Counted from the stretch's first letter, positions 33,740 to 43,326 are shown. The stretch: DNA of 64,000 bases from an uncultured Oscillospiraceae bacterium (GCA_900547455.1 URGV01000006.1:12773-76772); one strand, 5' to 3'. Program-made: numbers and translations. Notes: a model not told the origin generated them from the sequence alone.

Positions 33740-34585
33740 CTATGCCGGCTTCAGCTCCATCGTCGTGAGCCATTTTCCTTTCGGGCTACCGGTGTGCTTC
33801 CCCTTAATGACGATGTACGTCCCACTGAGCGTCTCGGATTGGATGACTACCTGCTCAGATGGTCCAATATGATAGTTGAGCAGGCAATCTCTCGAAAAGG
33901 TCTTTCCTTCCTCTTCTTTCGCTTCTGCCGATTTTTGGCTGTCCACACCGGTAGCAATGATGGTGTCCTGTTTCTCCTGGCCTGAGATAATCAGCCCAGA
34001 TTCTGGTGTGAGCAGAATCCCGTTGCTGATCCCCTTGTCTGGGTCGTTGATGACGATTGTATCGTTACGGATTAGCAGCCTGCTTTTGCAGTCATCAACC
34101 ACAATTGATTTCAGGCAGTCCTTGACCTTCCCGGAACACACCTTGCCACGGTCATACACCTTGTTTTCTTTAAGGGAAAACTCGCCGATTTCCACTCCCA
34201 GCAGGTTGAGAAGGTCAGAAACGACCTCCTGTGCGGTTGAACCTTGTGCGTAGCTCTTACTGACCTTAGATCCCAACCACTCTTCCATCGCAGACATTGC
34301 AGACACGGTCGTAATCCAGTTCGTCCCGCTGTGCTGGTGGGAACAGGCAGATATCTTCCCGACAAAGATCGCTCCAACATCCCCCTCATATCCTGCATTG
34401 ATGATCATCGGCTGATTTCGCTCTATGGCCGCCCTTGTTGCCTTGGCCAGATTGTAGATTTTGACTGTCGCCGTCTGGACCGTGGTAGTATCCTCGAAAG
34501 GCACCTCAAACTCAAAATAAAAGTCGTCCATATCGTAAACGGCGCCGCCTATCTGCACACTGGCCTGGCGCATCCAGAAACTCAC
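33740..34585 (-). CDS. Baseplate hub protein (XkdQ / gpD-like)
   Basis: The 281-residue protein has YFEFEVPFEDTTTVQTATVK at the start and a mid domain DCKSRLLIRNDTIVINDPDK, common to hub proteins of clostridial contractile-tailed prophages. It sits between the plug-like protein and the spike, as the hub does in PBSX-type clusters. Confidence 0.75.
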   Translation of the reverse strand: MSFWMRQASVQIGGAVYDMDDFYFEFEVPFEDTTTVQTATVKIYNLAKATRAAIERNQPMIINAGYEGDVGAIFVGKISACSHQHSGTNWITTVSAMSAMEEWLGSKVSKSYAQGSTAQEVVSDLLNLLGVEIGEFSLKENKVYDRGKVCSGKVKDCLKSIVVDDCKSRLLIRNDTIVINDPDKGISNGILLTPESGLIISGQEKQDTIIATGVDSQKSAEAKEEEGKTFSRDCLLNYHIGPSEQVVIQSETLSGTYIVIKGKHTGSPKGKWLTTMELKPA

Positions 34586-34587
34586 TG

Positions 34588-34938
34588 CTAAATCACCCTC
34601 TCATACAGGTACAGCTTCACCTGTTTGCCTAAATTATCAAAAGTGACCTCATGAACATCATCTCCGGTCAAACACAGCGGGATAATAACCGGCAAAGGAT
34701 ACCGGTCATCTTCCACCGATCCGAACAGTGGCCGGCCGTATCGAATTGGATCCCCATAGCAAAGCCTCTCCCCTGTGGAAGCAATTGAGAGGTCTGCTGT
34801 AAAAAATCCACCTTCCCCGTTATATCGAATGAGGAAGGAATATGTCTTATCATCCAGTTTTACAGAAAAAGTATATGGCACTTTTGAAACATCAATTGGG
34901 ATATATTTTACCGATTGTCCTAAATCGACCAGTTGCAT
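34588..34938 (-). CDS. Baseplate plug-like protein (DUF6983-like)
   Basis: The 116-residue protein begins MQLVDLGQSVKYIPIDVSK and contains FSVKLDDKTYSFLIRYN and GDPIRYGRPLFG, the features of the small baseplate plug family found between Dit-like and hub genes in clostridial phages. The family name is assigned from memory of the pattern. Confidence 0.7.
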   Translation of the reverse strand: MQLVDLGQSVKYIPIDVSKVPYTFSVKLDDKTYSFLIRYNGEGGFFTADLSIASTGERLCYGDPIRYGRPLFGSVEDDRYPLPVIIPLCLTGDDVHEVTFDNLGKQVKLYLYERVI

Positions 34939-34990
34939 TCAATCACCGCCCAGCACATATAAAAATATTTGTTAAAATCGATTGGCAATG

Positions 34991-35022
34991 AAAAAAGCAC
35001 AGGTTTTTCCCTGTGCTTTTTT
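34991..35022 (-). terminator. Intra-operon intrinsic terminator
   Basis: AAAAAAGCACAGG and CCTGTGCTTTTTT pair perfectly right behind the stop of the Dit-like gene and before the plug-like gene, in the middle of the late operon. Confidence 0.85.
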
Positions 35023-35624
35023 CATGTTTGCAAGCCATTATAGGAAGGGGTTGTTCGGCTGGATGGTCCCGCACTTGGCTGCGGTTTTGACGCATAGCTG
35101 TTGACATAATCCATATAGGCACTGGAGGATATCGTCTCTGTTACGGTCGTTCTCAGTCCATCCGCACTGGTGGCCGCCGTCTGTGAGCTGCCTGATGTCG
35201 TGCTTTCTTGTGCTTTTCCCGCATCCTGGCTAGACATCATGGAGGATGTGGACGCTTGCTGGGACGATACAATCTGGATTTTTTTAAGGGTTATTGTAAA
35301 TCCAAAACCATTAGCGTTGGATGCATCAAAGTTCTGGCTCAGGTTTTGGATCACCAGCATATCGATACGCACAGTGCCCATATAGGTTAGAATATCCCCC
35401 TGCTGCCACATCTGTTCCAGTTTGCTGTAGGCCGATTGGGAAACTGCAACGCCTGTCAGCGTAAACTGCTGGGCATTCCGGAAAACGTGGTCATTGATAT
35501 TAGACCCTCCCTCGACAGGGTTGTCCGTGATCGTGCTCGACCTTGTCAAAGATTCCTTCGTAATAATTCCAGCATCTGACCGAAAGCGGACTGTTCCACA
35601 TTTCTGTCCCGTCAATGTGTACAA
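35022..35624 (-). CDS. Dit-like distal tail / baseplate protein (200 aa)
   Basis: The N-terminal half (VRFRSDAGIITKESLTRSST, HVFRNAQQFTLTGV, GTVRIDMLVIQNLSQNFD) fits the Dit-like baseplate family that starts baseplate assembly on the tube. The C-terminal 80 residues are Ser/Thr-rich and low complexity. It follows the tape measure gene as expected. Confidence 0.7.
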   Translation of the reverse strand: MYTLTGQKCGTVRFRSDAGIITKESLTRSSTITDNPVEGGSNINDHVFRNAQQFTLTGVAVSQSAYSKLEQMWQQGDILTYMGTVRIDMLVIQNLSQNFDASNANGFGFTITLKKIQIVSSQQASTSSMMSSQDAGKAQESTTSGSSQTAATSADGLRTTVTETISSSAYMDYVNSYASKPQPSAGPSSRTTPSYNGLQT

Positions 35625-35638
35625 GGTTCATCCCCCTT

Positions 35639-38107
35639 TTATGCATAACCCGCCTGAAGCGCACGGTTCGCGTAATCAGCTTCCTGCATTTCTTTATATA
35701 GCTCCGGGAACAACTCCCGGAGCTTTTCTTCTATCTTTTCAACTACACTCATGTCTGCATCACCGGTGACCTGGATCACCACATTCGGAGAAAATGTCCA
35801 AGCACGGCTATCATTAGTATTGTTCGTTACAATACCATCAATAAGCTGTTCGCTACGATCCGCCGGAATGATGGCCGTACCTGACGGCAGGAAGGCCAAT
35901 TCACCACCTTCCTCATTCATGTAGGTAAGGCCACCCTCGAAATTATCAGTGCCCTTTGCATTATGAGGAACATTGAATGATACCGCTACATTTGCACTGC
36001 TGTTAATTGTCCTTAGACTGCTGATGATTGCCTGGGATCCCACGGCTGCATCTTCTTGCATTTGCTCCCACAACGCAGCTGATTGTTCTCCCATATGACT
36101 GTAGGTCAGATCAGCCTGATCAGACAATGCCTTTAAACCCTTTGCGATTTCTTCTTGATCTGCCGCGATCTCTTCCTGCGTCTTTTGAGACCCCAGTGTC
36201 ATCGCATCCTGCTGCTCTATAATCTCTTTGGAGCCATTGACATCCGCTTTTGTTCCAATGGAGATTTCTGCGTCTGGTATTTCACCAAGTTCTTTCATCG
36301 AGCTGCCAAGCTCATCCACCGCTTCTTTGCTTTCATCGGCACCGCCAAAGAATCCGCCGAAGAAGTCAACCACATCGCCAATTCCACCAGCTATGAAATT
36401 GATCATCTCTCCAAGGCCATCTGCTATGGCAGAAATCATCTCTCCAATAAACTCCAACGGTGGTTTAAGTAGGTTAAGGAGTGGTGTAATTGTCTCCAGC
36501 AGCGTCGCAATCGGCGGAAGGAGCGCCTCAGCAATCGACTGCAGAACTGGCATCAAAGGCTGAATCACATTTTCGTTGAGCGACGACAGGATACTGGTCA
36601 GCGGAGGCAACAGCGATGATCCAATAGTCCCGATAATCTCTGCAAATGGCGGAAGAATCGACTGTGCCAGCTCCCCGAAAACAGAAATGATCGGTGTTCC
36701 AGCTTCGAACAGGGTTCCAAGTACACTAGTCAGCGTCGGGATCAGTGTCTGACCCAAATCCAGCAAAACAGGAACCGCCTGAGAAAATCCATTACTGAGG
36801 ACATCCACAAAACCCATGAGCATCGGCTCGATAGTCGGCCAATTATCGAGGATGGTTCCAAACAGTTTTTCCATCACCGGTGCAAACTTCGAACCGGCAT
36901 CTGCCATAAATTCATTCCAGATACCTTTCAGGCTCTTTGTGCTGTTGGTAAGGCCGCCCGTGTCCTTAATCGCTTCCTGTTGAATATCCCCACTTTCCTG
37001 CAGCAGGGCATTCATACGGACCTGCGCTTGTGCCGCTTCGTCCAGCTCCTCGATGTTGCTTCCAAGACCCATCGCCATTGCTGTGTTTTTGAGGATCGTA
37101 TCATCGATGTGGATGCCATACTCTTCCAGGGCCGCACTGTTTCCACTGATGTAATCCTGAACTACCCCCAGTGCCTCTGTATCGTCCATTGAGAAAGCAT
37201 TTCCAAAATCATACGCCAATGATGTTGTCGCCTTGGACAGCTCTGTGGCCGCCTCTCCGGTGATTCCCATCTCGCCGTACAGGGCCTTGTTCGATACCAT
37301 GAAGCTCTCCACTTCTGATTTTGCCCTGTGGATGGAGCTGCCAAAATTCTCCGCCCACTGAGCATCCTCTTCTGTAAAGTTCGCATCAAACTTTTTCCCT
37401 GCATTCTCAGCAACGCCGGCCAGCTCCAGCGCAGCGGCGCCAAGTTCCTTGAGCATATCAATGCCGGCCTGGATTGCTTCAAATCCAACGAAGGCTCCAA
37501 TAGCCCCTTTGATTGCATCCCCGATCTGGTTACCGGCGCTTTCTCCCTCATCTCCGGCATCGTCAAGCTTCTTCTCGGTATCCTCTGCGGCATCCTCTAC
37601 CTTTCTGGTATCCTTCGCCGCATCAAGCATGGCCTTTCCCAACTTCGATTTAATGGTATCAATCGGGTGCTGCCATGCCTTTTGGTATTTTTTCAGTTTT
37701 TTATCACTGTCATCAAAAAAAGCCTTGGCCTGCTCTCCTGCGTAACCAAAGCTTGATCCAATGCCACTTTTAAAGGATTTCCAGAAACTTTCCCCAGATT
37801 TCAAAGAGGACCCCATTGATTCCTGAAAGCGCACGCCCATCTCTTCGGTGGCACTGAGGACCTTTGTCTTGGCCTTTTCCGTTTCTTCACCGATGCCCTT
37901 GATTTTATCGGCAGCCCCATCTACTTCTTTTCCAAGACCTTCTGCAGAACCGGCAGCATCCTCCATTCCATCTGCGATGCCGCCTCCTGCCTTCCGGCCA
38001 TCCTGTTCAACGCCACGGAGCTCATCGGCAACACTCCGCAGCTCTGCCGTAATGGACCCCAGCTGTTCAATGCTATCCTTCAAGCCAAAGTCGAGTCCAA
38101 ACGTCAT
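35639..38107 (-). CDS. Tail tape measure protein
   Basis: From the ATG at 38107 (MTFGLDFGLKDSIEQLGSIT) the product has 822 residues; a TTG at 38140 is an alternative start. It shows Gly/Ala-rich helical repeats (AGGGIADGMEDAAGSAEGLG), a hydrophobic middle (about 430-600) and a Gln/Ala-rich end. Its length would set a tail of roughly 120 nm by the usual 1.5 A per residue rule. It follows the tail chaperone genes. Confidence 0.9.
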   Translation of the reverse strand: MTFGLDFGLKDSIEQLGSITAELRSVADELRGVEQDGRKAGGGIADGMEDAAGSAEGLGKEVDGAADKIKGIGEETEKAKTKVLSATEEMGVRFQESMGSSLKSGESFWKSFKSGIGSSFGYAGEQAKAFFDDSDKKLKKYQKAWQHPIDTIKSKLGKAMLDAAKDTRKVEDAAEDTEKKLDDAGDEGESAGNQIGDAIKGAIGAFVGFEAIQAGIDMLKELGAAALELAGVAENAGKKFDANFTEEDAQWAENFGSSIHRAKSEVESFMVSNKALYGEMGITGEAATELSKATTSLAYDFGNAFSMDDTEALGVVQDYISGNSAALEEYGIHIDDTILKNTAMAMGLGSNIEELDEAAQAQVRMNALLQESGDIQQEAIKDTGGLTNSTKSLKGIWNEFMADAGSKFAPVMEKLFGTILDNWPTIEPMLMGFVDVLSNGFSQAVPVLLDLGQTLIPTLTSVLGTLFEAGTPIISVFGELAQSILPPFAEIIGTIGSSLLPPLTSILSSLNENVIQPLMPVLQSIAEALLPPIATLLETITPLLNLLKPPLEFIGEMISAIADGLGEMINFIAGGIGDVVDFFGGFFGGADESKEAVDELGSSMKELGEIPDAEISIGTKADVNGSKEIIEQQDAMTLGSQKTQEEIAADQEEIAKGLKALSDQADLTYSHMGEQSAALWEQMQEDAAVGSQAIISSLRTINSSANVAVSFNVPHNAKGTDNFEGGLTYMNEEGGELAFLPSGTAIIPADRSEQLIDGIVTNNTNDSRAWTFSPNVVIQVTGDADMSVVEKIEEKLRELFPELYKEMQEADYANRALQAGYA

Positions 38108-38121
38108 CGATCTTGCGTCGC

Positions 38122-38322
38122 TTATTGCCTCCGCCTCCAATCGTTATTAAAAAGCACTTTTGCTTCGACCGCCTCAGTATACTCCTCAATGGTCATGGTT
38201 TTAAGCTCTGTATAGCTTATCCCCTGACCGGTGTACACCATGATCCAAAATTCTTTATGCTTTCTCGCCCGCTGATTCGCCGTTCTCCTGTCGAGCAGGG
38301 CTTCTAAGAAATTTTTCGATTC
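38122..38322 (-). CDS. Tail chaperone frameshift extension (gpT-like)
   Basis: A second frame, shifted +1 relative to the chaperone, is open across its 3' end and beyond, reading NFLEALLDRRTANQRARKHK then EFWIMVYTGQGISYTELKTM and ending VLFNNDWRRRQ. It has no good ribosome-binding site of its own. This is the G/GT arrangement of tail assembly chaperones. A plausible slip site is CTT AGA A near 38303-38309, where CTT can re-pair as TTA. Confidence 0.65.
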   Translation of the reverse strand, partial: ESKNFLEALLDRRTANQRARKHKEFWIMVYTGQGISYTELKTMTIEEYTEAVEAKVLFNNDWRRRQ

Positions 38323-38557
38323 TTGCGATCAACTGCTCAACCGTCGCAATATCTCCCCTTTCCTCGAAATATTCCAGCCCCTTTTTATTCACTTCCATGG
38401 GCTCGACAACAACGCCCTTAATCATTTCATTCATGTACCCTGCGCTGTTTCGTTTACCTGCAAGATAGCGGTCATTGATGTTAAAATACCAGGTGATCGA
38501 TACGCTCTGCAAAGTAAATTTCTGGCCATTAACTTCTACGGTTTCCTGTCTGTTCAT
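38255..38557 (-). CDS. Tail assembly chaperone (gpG-like)
   Basis: The 100-residue protein (QKFTLQSVSITWYFNINDRY, MIKGVVVEPMEVNKKGLEYF) lies between the tail tube and tape measure genes and overlaps the gpT-like frame, so it is the short form of the tail chaperone pair that loads the tape measure. Confidence 0.75.
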   Translation of the reverse strand: MNRQETVEVNGQKFTLQSVSITWYFNINDRYLAGKRNSAGYMNEMIKGVVVEPMEVNKKGLEYFEERGDIATVEQLIARIEKFLRSPARQENGESAGEKA

Positions 38558-38584
38558 CCTGTATTCCTCCTGATTATTTTAGAT

Positions 38585-38980
38585 TTACAAATTATCCTTC
38601 GGGACAAAAATGGTGATGCTGGCAGACCCCAGTGCGTTGGTGCGGCCAACATCCGGCACCTTTGTGATCCGGCAATCTTCTGCACTGATATTGAGCGGGT
38701 CATACTGGTTCGCGTCGTTGACAACAACGCTGAGAGGCTGCCGCTGCACTGCCAGACGGCGGAGCATGGGCAGCTGCGGACTGGAAGCCATCAGGGTAAG
38801 TGTGAGGGTTCCTGTTTCGTTTCTGTTCTCCACATACGCCACGTCTCCCTGGACGCCTACCTCCGGCGTGACAATATCGTTTGACCGCGTATAAGTAAAA
38901 ACACCGGACGCATCAAATCCGGTGATGATTGTTCCATTGATAATAACCGATACCTTATCTGGATCATAAGTATGAGTCAT
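38585..38980 (-). CDS. Tail tube protein (DUF3277-like)
   Basis: The 131-residue protein (YDPDKVSVIINGTIITGFDA, GTLTLTLMASSPQLPMLRRL) matches the DUF3277 structural family, the inner tube of contractile tails that use DUF3383 sheaths. It directly follows the sheath gene. Confidence 0.85.
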   Translation of the reverse strand: MTHTYDPDKVSVIINGTIITGFDASGVFTYTRSNDIVTPEVGVQGDVAYVENRNETGTLTLTLMASSPQLPMLRRLAVQRQPLSVVVNDANQYDPLNISAEDCRITKVPDVGRTNALGSASITIFVPKDNL

Positions 38981-38993
38981 ACTTCATTCCCTC

Positions 38994-40049
38994 CTATTCC
39001 GTCATGGTCGCTTTCAGGACGCCGCTGACTTTAACACGATGTACCGCACCCTCCAGCTGCGCCTGCCAGGTAATTTCCGGCATTTCCCTCGCCCTTGCCT
39101 GGTCGTCTGTGGCATCCGCCCTGGTTGGCACAACCACCTCATACTGCCCTCTGTTGCTCTCCGGATCCGTCGCAATAATGCCCAGCTCCACAGCCTCATT
39201 GAGGGCAGAAAAGACCGCGCTCGACACCTGCACAAATCCCTGATCGGTATACGGGATTTTGGGGCTGGAAAGCAGCAGGTCGTACAGGTTGTTGCGGATG
39301 GTAAGTGCGATATAGTCGGCGCCCATCTGGCTGTCGATCCACTCCCCGTCTGCGCAGACGCCGTTTTTCATGTATTCCCGTTTATATTCAGCTGTCAAAA
39401 AGTTGACGTTCGCTTCTTCCAGTGCCTCCTTTTCTGCCTCAGTCAACGCCGGCAGGGTAATATCCTGGGGACGTTTAAATTTCCAGGTAACCGACTCTGG
39501 ATAAAACGGGCCGACATTACCCACCCAGGCAGCGGCAGCCTCCTCCTCATCCAGATGATAAACAATAATACTGCGGCGGTTGGTGACCTCCAGCGTCTTG
39601 TTCGCTGTCTGTGCAAAATACAGCTTGCGGTGATCTTCCACACCCGCACCAAGCTCCGCTTCTGTCGGCTCGGTTGCCTCCGCCCACTCTGCCAAAGCTT
39701 TAATATACTCATCTTCCTTTTTGTCGGTCATAATGAGATACCAGTCATCGTCCTGCTGCTGCAGAGCTTTCAGGCTCTCAACCATAGCAGATGCACTCTC
39801 CGGCGCCTCCATGCCGACAATTTTGATTTTGCGGATCAGGCTGTCCGCCAGGGTGGTTTTCCCCTGGTCAAAAATGGCCTGCGCCATCTTCTCAACAATC
39901 TTGCCGGAATAGTCGGTGCTGATCTCTTCCAGCGACCGGTATTCCTTCACAGCCTTTTCGCCCTCGGTGCTGACAAGCAAAATATCAAGCCCCTGGGCCT
40001 CCTTCGGTTTATCGTCCAGGCGGACAACAACCACTACATCTTTTGGCAT
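38994..40049 (-). CDS. Tail sheath protein (DUF3383 family)
   Basis: The 351-residue protein (LVSTEGEKAVKEYRSLEEIS, WYLIMTDKKEDEYIKALAEW, WKFKRPQDITLPALTEAEKE) follows the DUF3383 sheath pattern and ends with a domain that would interlock adjacent subunits. A sheath directly followed by a DUF3277 tube shows that this is a contractile-tailed phage. Confidence 0.88.
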   Translation of the reverse strand: MPKDVVVVVRLDDKPKEAQGLDILLVSTEGEKAVKEYRSLEEISTDYSGKIVEKMAQAIFDQGKTTLADSLIRKIKIVGMEAPESASAMVESLKALQQQDDDWYLIMTDKKEDEYIKALAEWAEATEPTEAELGAGVEDHRKLYFAQTANKTLEVTNRRSIIVYHLDEEEAAAAWVGNVGPFYPESVTWKFKRPQDITLPALTEAEKEALEEANVNFLTAEYKREYMKNGVCADGEWIDSQMGADYIALTIRNNLYDLLLSSPKIPYTDQGFVQVSSAVFSALNEAVELGIIATDPESNRGQYEVVVPTRADATDDQARAREMPEITWQAQLEGAVHRVKVSGVLKATMTE

Positions 40050-40053
40050 ACTG

Positions 40054-40536
40054 TCACTCCTTTTTGATTACGACTGTTTTAATTTCCCCTACTGTCCTGC
40101 TGTCTACCCTGCAATAGCGCAGCTGGACATCAAATCCATACTGGCGGGCCATCTGGTCAACCTCCAAAAAGGACCGGTTGCCGGAATCGCTGAGATCTAC
40201 CACAACAAACCCTGCCGCATGGATTTCATCTTTTCCCGAATGAAGAAAAAAGCCTTGCATCCGTTCGCACAGTTCCATTGCCTCATCCTCGCCCTGGATA
40301 TATGTATTCTCATCTTGCCAGCGGCTCCAACTGACTGCCGTGAAGGAAAGGGTCATGGTGGGATTAACCCGCCTGTGTTCCTGCACCCCGTCGAAGCTGT
40401 AAGCTCCCATTTCTCCGGTTGGCTGCAGATCGGTCAGGATTGAGTAATAGACAAACGGCGCCTCCGGTTCCGGTTGTGTCTGGTCGCTCAGGACAACCGG
40501 ACACCCCAAATACTGAGACAGCGCCGCTACCAGCAT
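40054..40536 (-). CDS. Neck / tail terminator-like protein (160 aa)
   Basis: The product begins LVAALSQYLGCPVVLSDQTQ and contains PEAPFVYYSILTDLQPTGEM and YGFDVQLRYCRVDSRTVGEI, a pattern of gp12-like neck terminator proteins. It lies directly before the sheath gene, where the tail terminator belongs. Confidence 0.7.
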   Translation of the reverse strand: MLVAALSQYLGCPVVLSDQTQPEPEAPFVYYSILTDLQPTGEMGAYSFDGVQEHRRVNPTMTLSFTAVSWSRWQDENTYIQGEDEAMELCERMQGFFLHSGKDEIHAAGFVVVDLSDSGNRSFLEVDQMARQYGFDVQLRYCRVDSRTVGEIKTVVIKKE

Positions 40537-40550
40537 ATTTCTTTTTTGAA

Positions 40551-40928
40551 CTAGGCTCTCCGTGCTCCACCCCTCCCCTTTGCTTCGACGATGTACCGCT
40601 TCATCGGGTGGATGCTGTTGTGGCCCAATTCCTGTGTGACCGTATAGGTCATGTCACTTTGCGGGTCATACACGCTCCCGCCCACTGTCAGAGCGTAACC
40701 GTTGGTGTATATTTTTTCACTGTCCTTGGAGTAGGTCCCTGTCGGTGTTCTCTGCAAATCTTTATCCGACACCGGCAGAACAACGCCCTGGAAGGCAATG
40801 CGTTCTTCTTTGGCGGGTGCCCACTGGCCGCCCGCCTGCTGGTCATATTGTCCGCCGGATTTAATCTGATACATCGTGTGCATCAACGCCCTTGGGATTT
40901 GTGGATGTGGTAAGGTTGTAAAATTCAT
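40551..40928 (-). CDS. Head closure / stopper-like protein (125 aa)
   Basis: The protein has a GGVLPVSDKDLQRTPTGTYS-like core (FQGVVLPVSDKDLQ) and IYTNGYALTVGGSVYDPQSD. It sits between the gp10/virion-morphogenesis-like gene and the terminator-like gene, so a head-closure role is inferred by order. It overlaps the upstream gene by 4 bp. Confidence 0.6.
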   Translation of the reverse strand: MNFTTLPHPQIPRALMHTMYQIKSGGQYDQQAGGQWAPAKEERIAFQGVVLPVSDKDLQRTPTGTYSKDSEKIYTNGYALTVGGSVYDPQSDMTYTVTQELGHNSIHPMKRYIVEAKGRGGARRA

Positions 40929-41701
40929 TCTGCATTCTCCTCTATCCAGTAAGTAATAGCACTGATGAGTTGGCCTGAATCAATCAAAGGTGTCGTCTTT
41001 CTCGGAGATGCGCTCAACGTTATGGAACTTTTTGCCTTCAACGTCCCCGAATGGATATATTCTACGATCATGCTAACTCCTGCGTTTCCAATACGTTCTG
41101 CAGCTTCTCTGGCGCTGATCTGCCCCAACAATGCCATCCGTAAGGACTCTTCACACACGGAAGCAAAGTGATCTTTATTTTTATCGTAGGAAGCGCGAAT
41201 AAAGCTTCGTTCCGGAATTGTCACCTCGGGAATCAGCAAAAACAAATACTTGATCTTCCTCTGATCCTTCTTTTTGTACACCTTTTTGCTTTTCTTTTTA
41301 TTTTTGCGGGTTTGCTGCTCTCCACCGTCTTCCGCCTGTTCAGCTTCCGATACTTTCCGCTCTTTGACAGATGCCTTTTTATCGGCATAAATGCATGCGA
41401 ACAAAAATCCGTTCCTGCTCTTAATAAAAAAGATGTCCGGGAAGTCTTTTACTCTTTTCCCTTTAGCATCTTTATGGATTGGTATCGTAAGATTTTTGGC
41501 ATGGACGGCTTTAATGACCGCCCCATACTCGTGTACACGGGCAATGGTCAACAGATCCGCCTGTGATTCATACACACCTTTTTGAAAAACATTCGCTCCT
41601 GGCTCTCCACCGATTCCGATATGGATTTTGACATGATCGAAGTATTCCAGCACCTTTCGGATGCGCTCCAGTTCTTCCAGCGCACCGCCGCTTACCTGCA
41701 T
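40925..41701 (-). CDS. Phage virion morphogenesis / HK97 gp10-like protein
   Basis: The 258-residue protein has HIGIGGEPGAN, ARVHEYGAVIKAVHAKNL, and the typical PERSFIRASYDKNKDHF followed by a helical end with DSGQLISAITYWIEE. A Lys-rich insertion (RKNKKKSKKVYKKKDQRKIK) in the middle is unusual. It likely links the head connector to the tail. Confidence 0.75.
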   Translation of the reverse strand: MQVSGGALEELERIRKVLEYFDHVKIHIGIGGEPGANVFQKGVYESQADLLTIARVHEYGAVIKAVHAKNLTIPIHKDAKGKRVKDFPDIFFIKSRNGFLFACIYADKKASVKERKVSEAEQAEDGGEQQTRKNKKKSKKVYKKKDQRKIKYLFLLIPEVTIPERSFIRASYDKNKDHFASVCEESLRMALLGQISAREAAERIGNAGVSMIVEYIHSGTLKAKSSITLSASPRKTTPLIDSGQLISAITYWIEENAE

Positions 41702-41703
41702 AC

Positions 41704-42366
41704 TCAGATCCTCCTGTAACGGTTAATCGTTGAAATCCAGCTGTCCTTTTGTGTCTTATCAAACGTCCAGGAAACATCCGAAATAGAGAAGGCTGCAAGG
41801 CCCTGTGCGCCATTTATGCGCAGTTGGTATTCCTGTTCCACCATTTCCCAAACAAGGCTCTCCAGATCAGCAGGAAGGGTGCAGGGACTATCTGCGGTTG
41901 CATCCTTTGGCAGGACATAACCTGCCGTATACTCCACCAGCAAATAGCGCTGCGGCGCCAGAAAATCTCCGGACAATCCACCCGGATATCCCCGATAGGG
42001 CCATCCTGATTCCCTGTAGAGCACCCCGATGTCTCCCTTTTCGTCAAAATCATAGCTTTCCGGTGACAGCACCTTCCCGCTGCCAATCTCCGCTACGGAT
42101 TGGACCGACACAATTGGATAGTGCTTGAGCACCAGCTCCTGAGAGCTGGTGCCACGGCACTTTTGCCTGTAGTCGTTCTTGCCAAGCTTCCGCTCGGTCA
42201 TGGTTTCCACCCAAGCGGAAGCGGCGTTGATCAGCCGGATCAGCACATTGTCCACCTGTGGATCCGATTCTTCCGCCGGTATTCCCAGTATTTCCTTGAC
42301 TGTCTCCAATGTTGTGAGAGCATTCGATGCTAATTGCGGGCTTAATATCCCTTCCATCCTGCTCAC
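41704..42366 (-). CDS. Head-tail connector / DNA packaging adaptor protein
   Basis: The 220-residue protein has a helical N-terminal part (LETVKEILGIPAEESDPQVD, LIRLINAASAWVETMTERKL) typical of gp6-like adaptors, and a C-terminal QLRINGAQGLAAFSISDVSW. It forms the ring under the portal. Confidence 0.8.
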   Translation of the reverse strand: MSRMEGILSPQLASNALTTLETVKEILGIPAEESDPQVDNVLIRLINAASAWVETMTERKLGKNDYRQKCRGTSSQELVLKHYPIVSVQSVAEIGSGKVLSPESYDFDEKGDIGVLYRESGWPYRGYPGGLSGDFLAPQRYLLVEYTAGYVLPKDATADSPCTLPADLESLVWEMVEQEYQLRINGAQGLAAFSISDVSWTFDKTQKDSWISTINRYRRI

Positions 42367-42383
42367 CTCTTTCCGCCTGATTT

Positions 42384-42869
42384 TTAGGTTGTGGACAAAA
42401 TACCAGCATTCCGTAGAGAGGTAAGCAGGGCATTAAACTCCGCCTTGGTCACATTGTCCCCAGCAGCATCGGCAACCGCAGCGGCCATCTTAACCGCACC
42501 TATTGCCGAGGTAGTTGCTGCCGTCAGTGTCGCGTCCTTTCCTGCCGGTCCCCGCTCTCCCGTATCGCCTTTTGGTCCTTGAGCACCTGTTTCGCCCTTT
42601 TCACCCTGCGGGCCGGCGGGGCCTTGTTCCCCTGGATCACCCTTTGGGCCCTGAGCACCCGTTTCACCCTTTTCACCCTGCGGGCCGGCAGGGCCCTGTT
42701 CTCCCGTATCGCCTTTTGGGCCCTGGGCGCCTGTTTCACCCTTTTCACCCTGTGGGCCAGCAGGGCCCTGTGGACCAACCTGCTCATTTTGGATTCCTTG
42801 CTCCATCTTATTGAGGCGCTCTGCCGTGATGACGTCGTTATTTTTCCAGGTGGTAGGCGTATACGACAT
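42384..42869 (-). CDS. Collagen-like head fibre protein (161 aa)
   Basis: Residues about 32-110 are Gly-X-Y triplets ([20 protein letters not shown] type) in near-exact 27-residue units, flanked by a short N-terminal anchor ([20 protein letters not shown]) and a trimerisation-like Ala-rich end. Such fibres decorate capsids or tails. The repeat DNA is nearly identical between units, so length variation by recombination is likely. Confidence 0.8.
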   Translation of the reverse strand: MSYTPTTWKNNDVITAERLNKMEQGIQNEQVGPQGPAGPQGEKGETGAQGPKGDTGEQGPAGPQGEKGETGAQGPKGDPGEQGPAGPQGEKGETGAQGPKGDTGERGPAGKDATLTAATTSAIGAVKMAAAVADAAGDNVTKAEFNALLTSLRNAGILSTT

Positions 42870-42874
42870 ACTGA

Positions 42875-43303
42875 TTACTCCTCTCCTACTTTGGATTTAC
42901 CCACTACTGCCTCTCCTACTCTGGATGCAAAGGTTTCTGCGGCTGCCGGCGGCATAACATTGACCGGCACTTCTCTTGCATCTCCCAGAGCAACTGCGTA
43001 AGCAGCAGTGGTTGGACCTGTAATATTGACTTTGATATATCTCTTGCAGCCCACAAGGTCCAGATAAAACTGAACCAATGCGGCCCCAGATACAGATACA
43101 TCTTTCTCTCCCAGCACAACAAAGTTGTCTGGAACAGCAACATAGCTTCCGCTTTCTTCGTCGCAGTGAGTAACTTCAATTTCTGCGGAGTCTCCGGCTG
43201 TAATGTTAGCTGCCACAATTGCAGAAAGGAATCCATCCCTGTCAATTGCTGTTCCAAGCGTATAGGGAATCACTTTTACATTTTGAATAAGTTCTCTTTT
43301 CAT
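42875..43303 (-). CDS. Head decoration-like protein (142 aa)
   Basis: The protein is beta-rich ([40 protein letters not shown]), with no known motif. Its place between capsid and fibre genes suggests a capsid decoration or structural protein. A recent insertion of a toxin-antitoxin pair separates it from the capsid gene. Confidence 0.6.
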   Translation of the reverse strand: MKRELIQNVKVIPYTLGTAIDRDGFLSAIVAANITAGDSAEIEVTHCDEESGSYVAVPDNFVVLGEKDVSVSGAALVQFYLDLVGCKRYIKVNITGPTTAAYAVALGDAREVPVNVMPPAAAETFASRVGEAVVGKSKVGEE

Positions 43304-43326
43304 ATCAATTCTCCCTTCAATTTATT

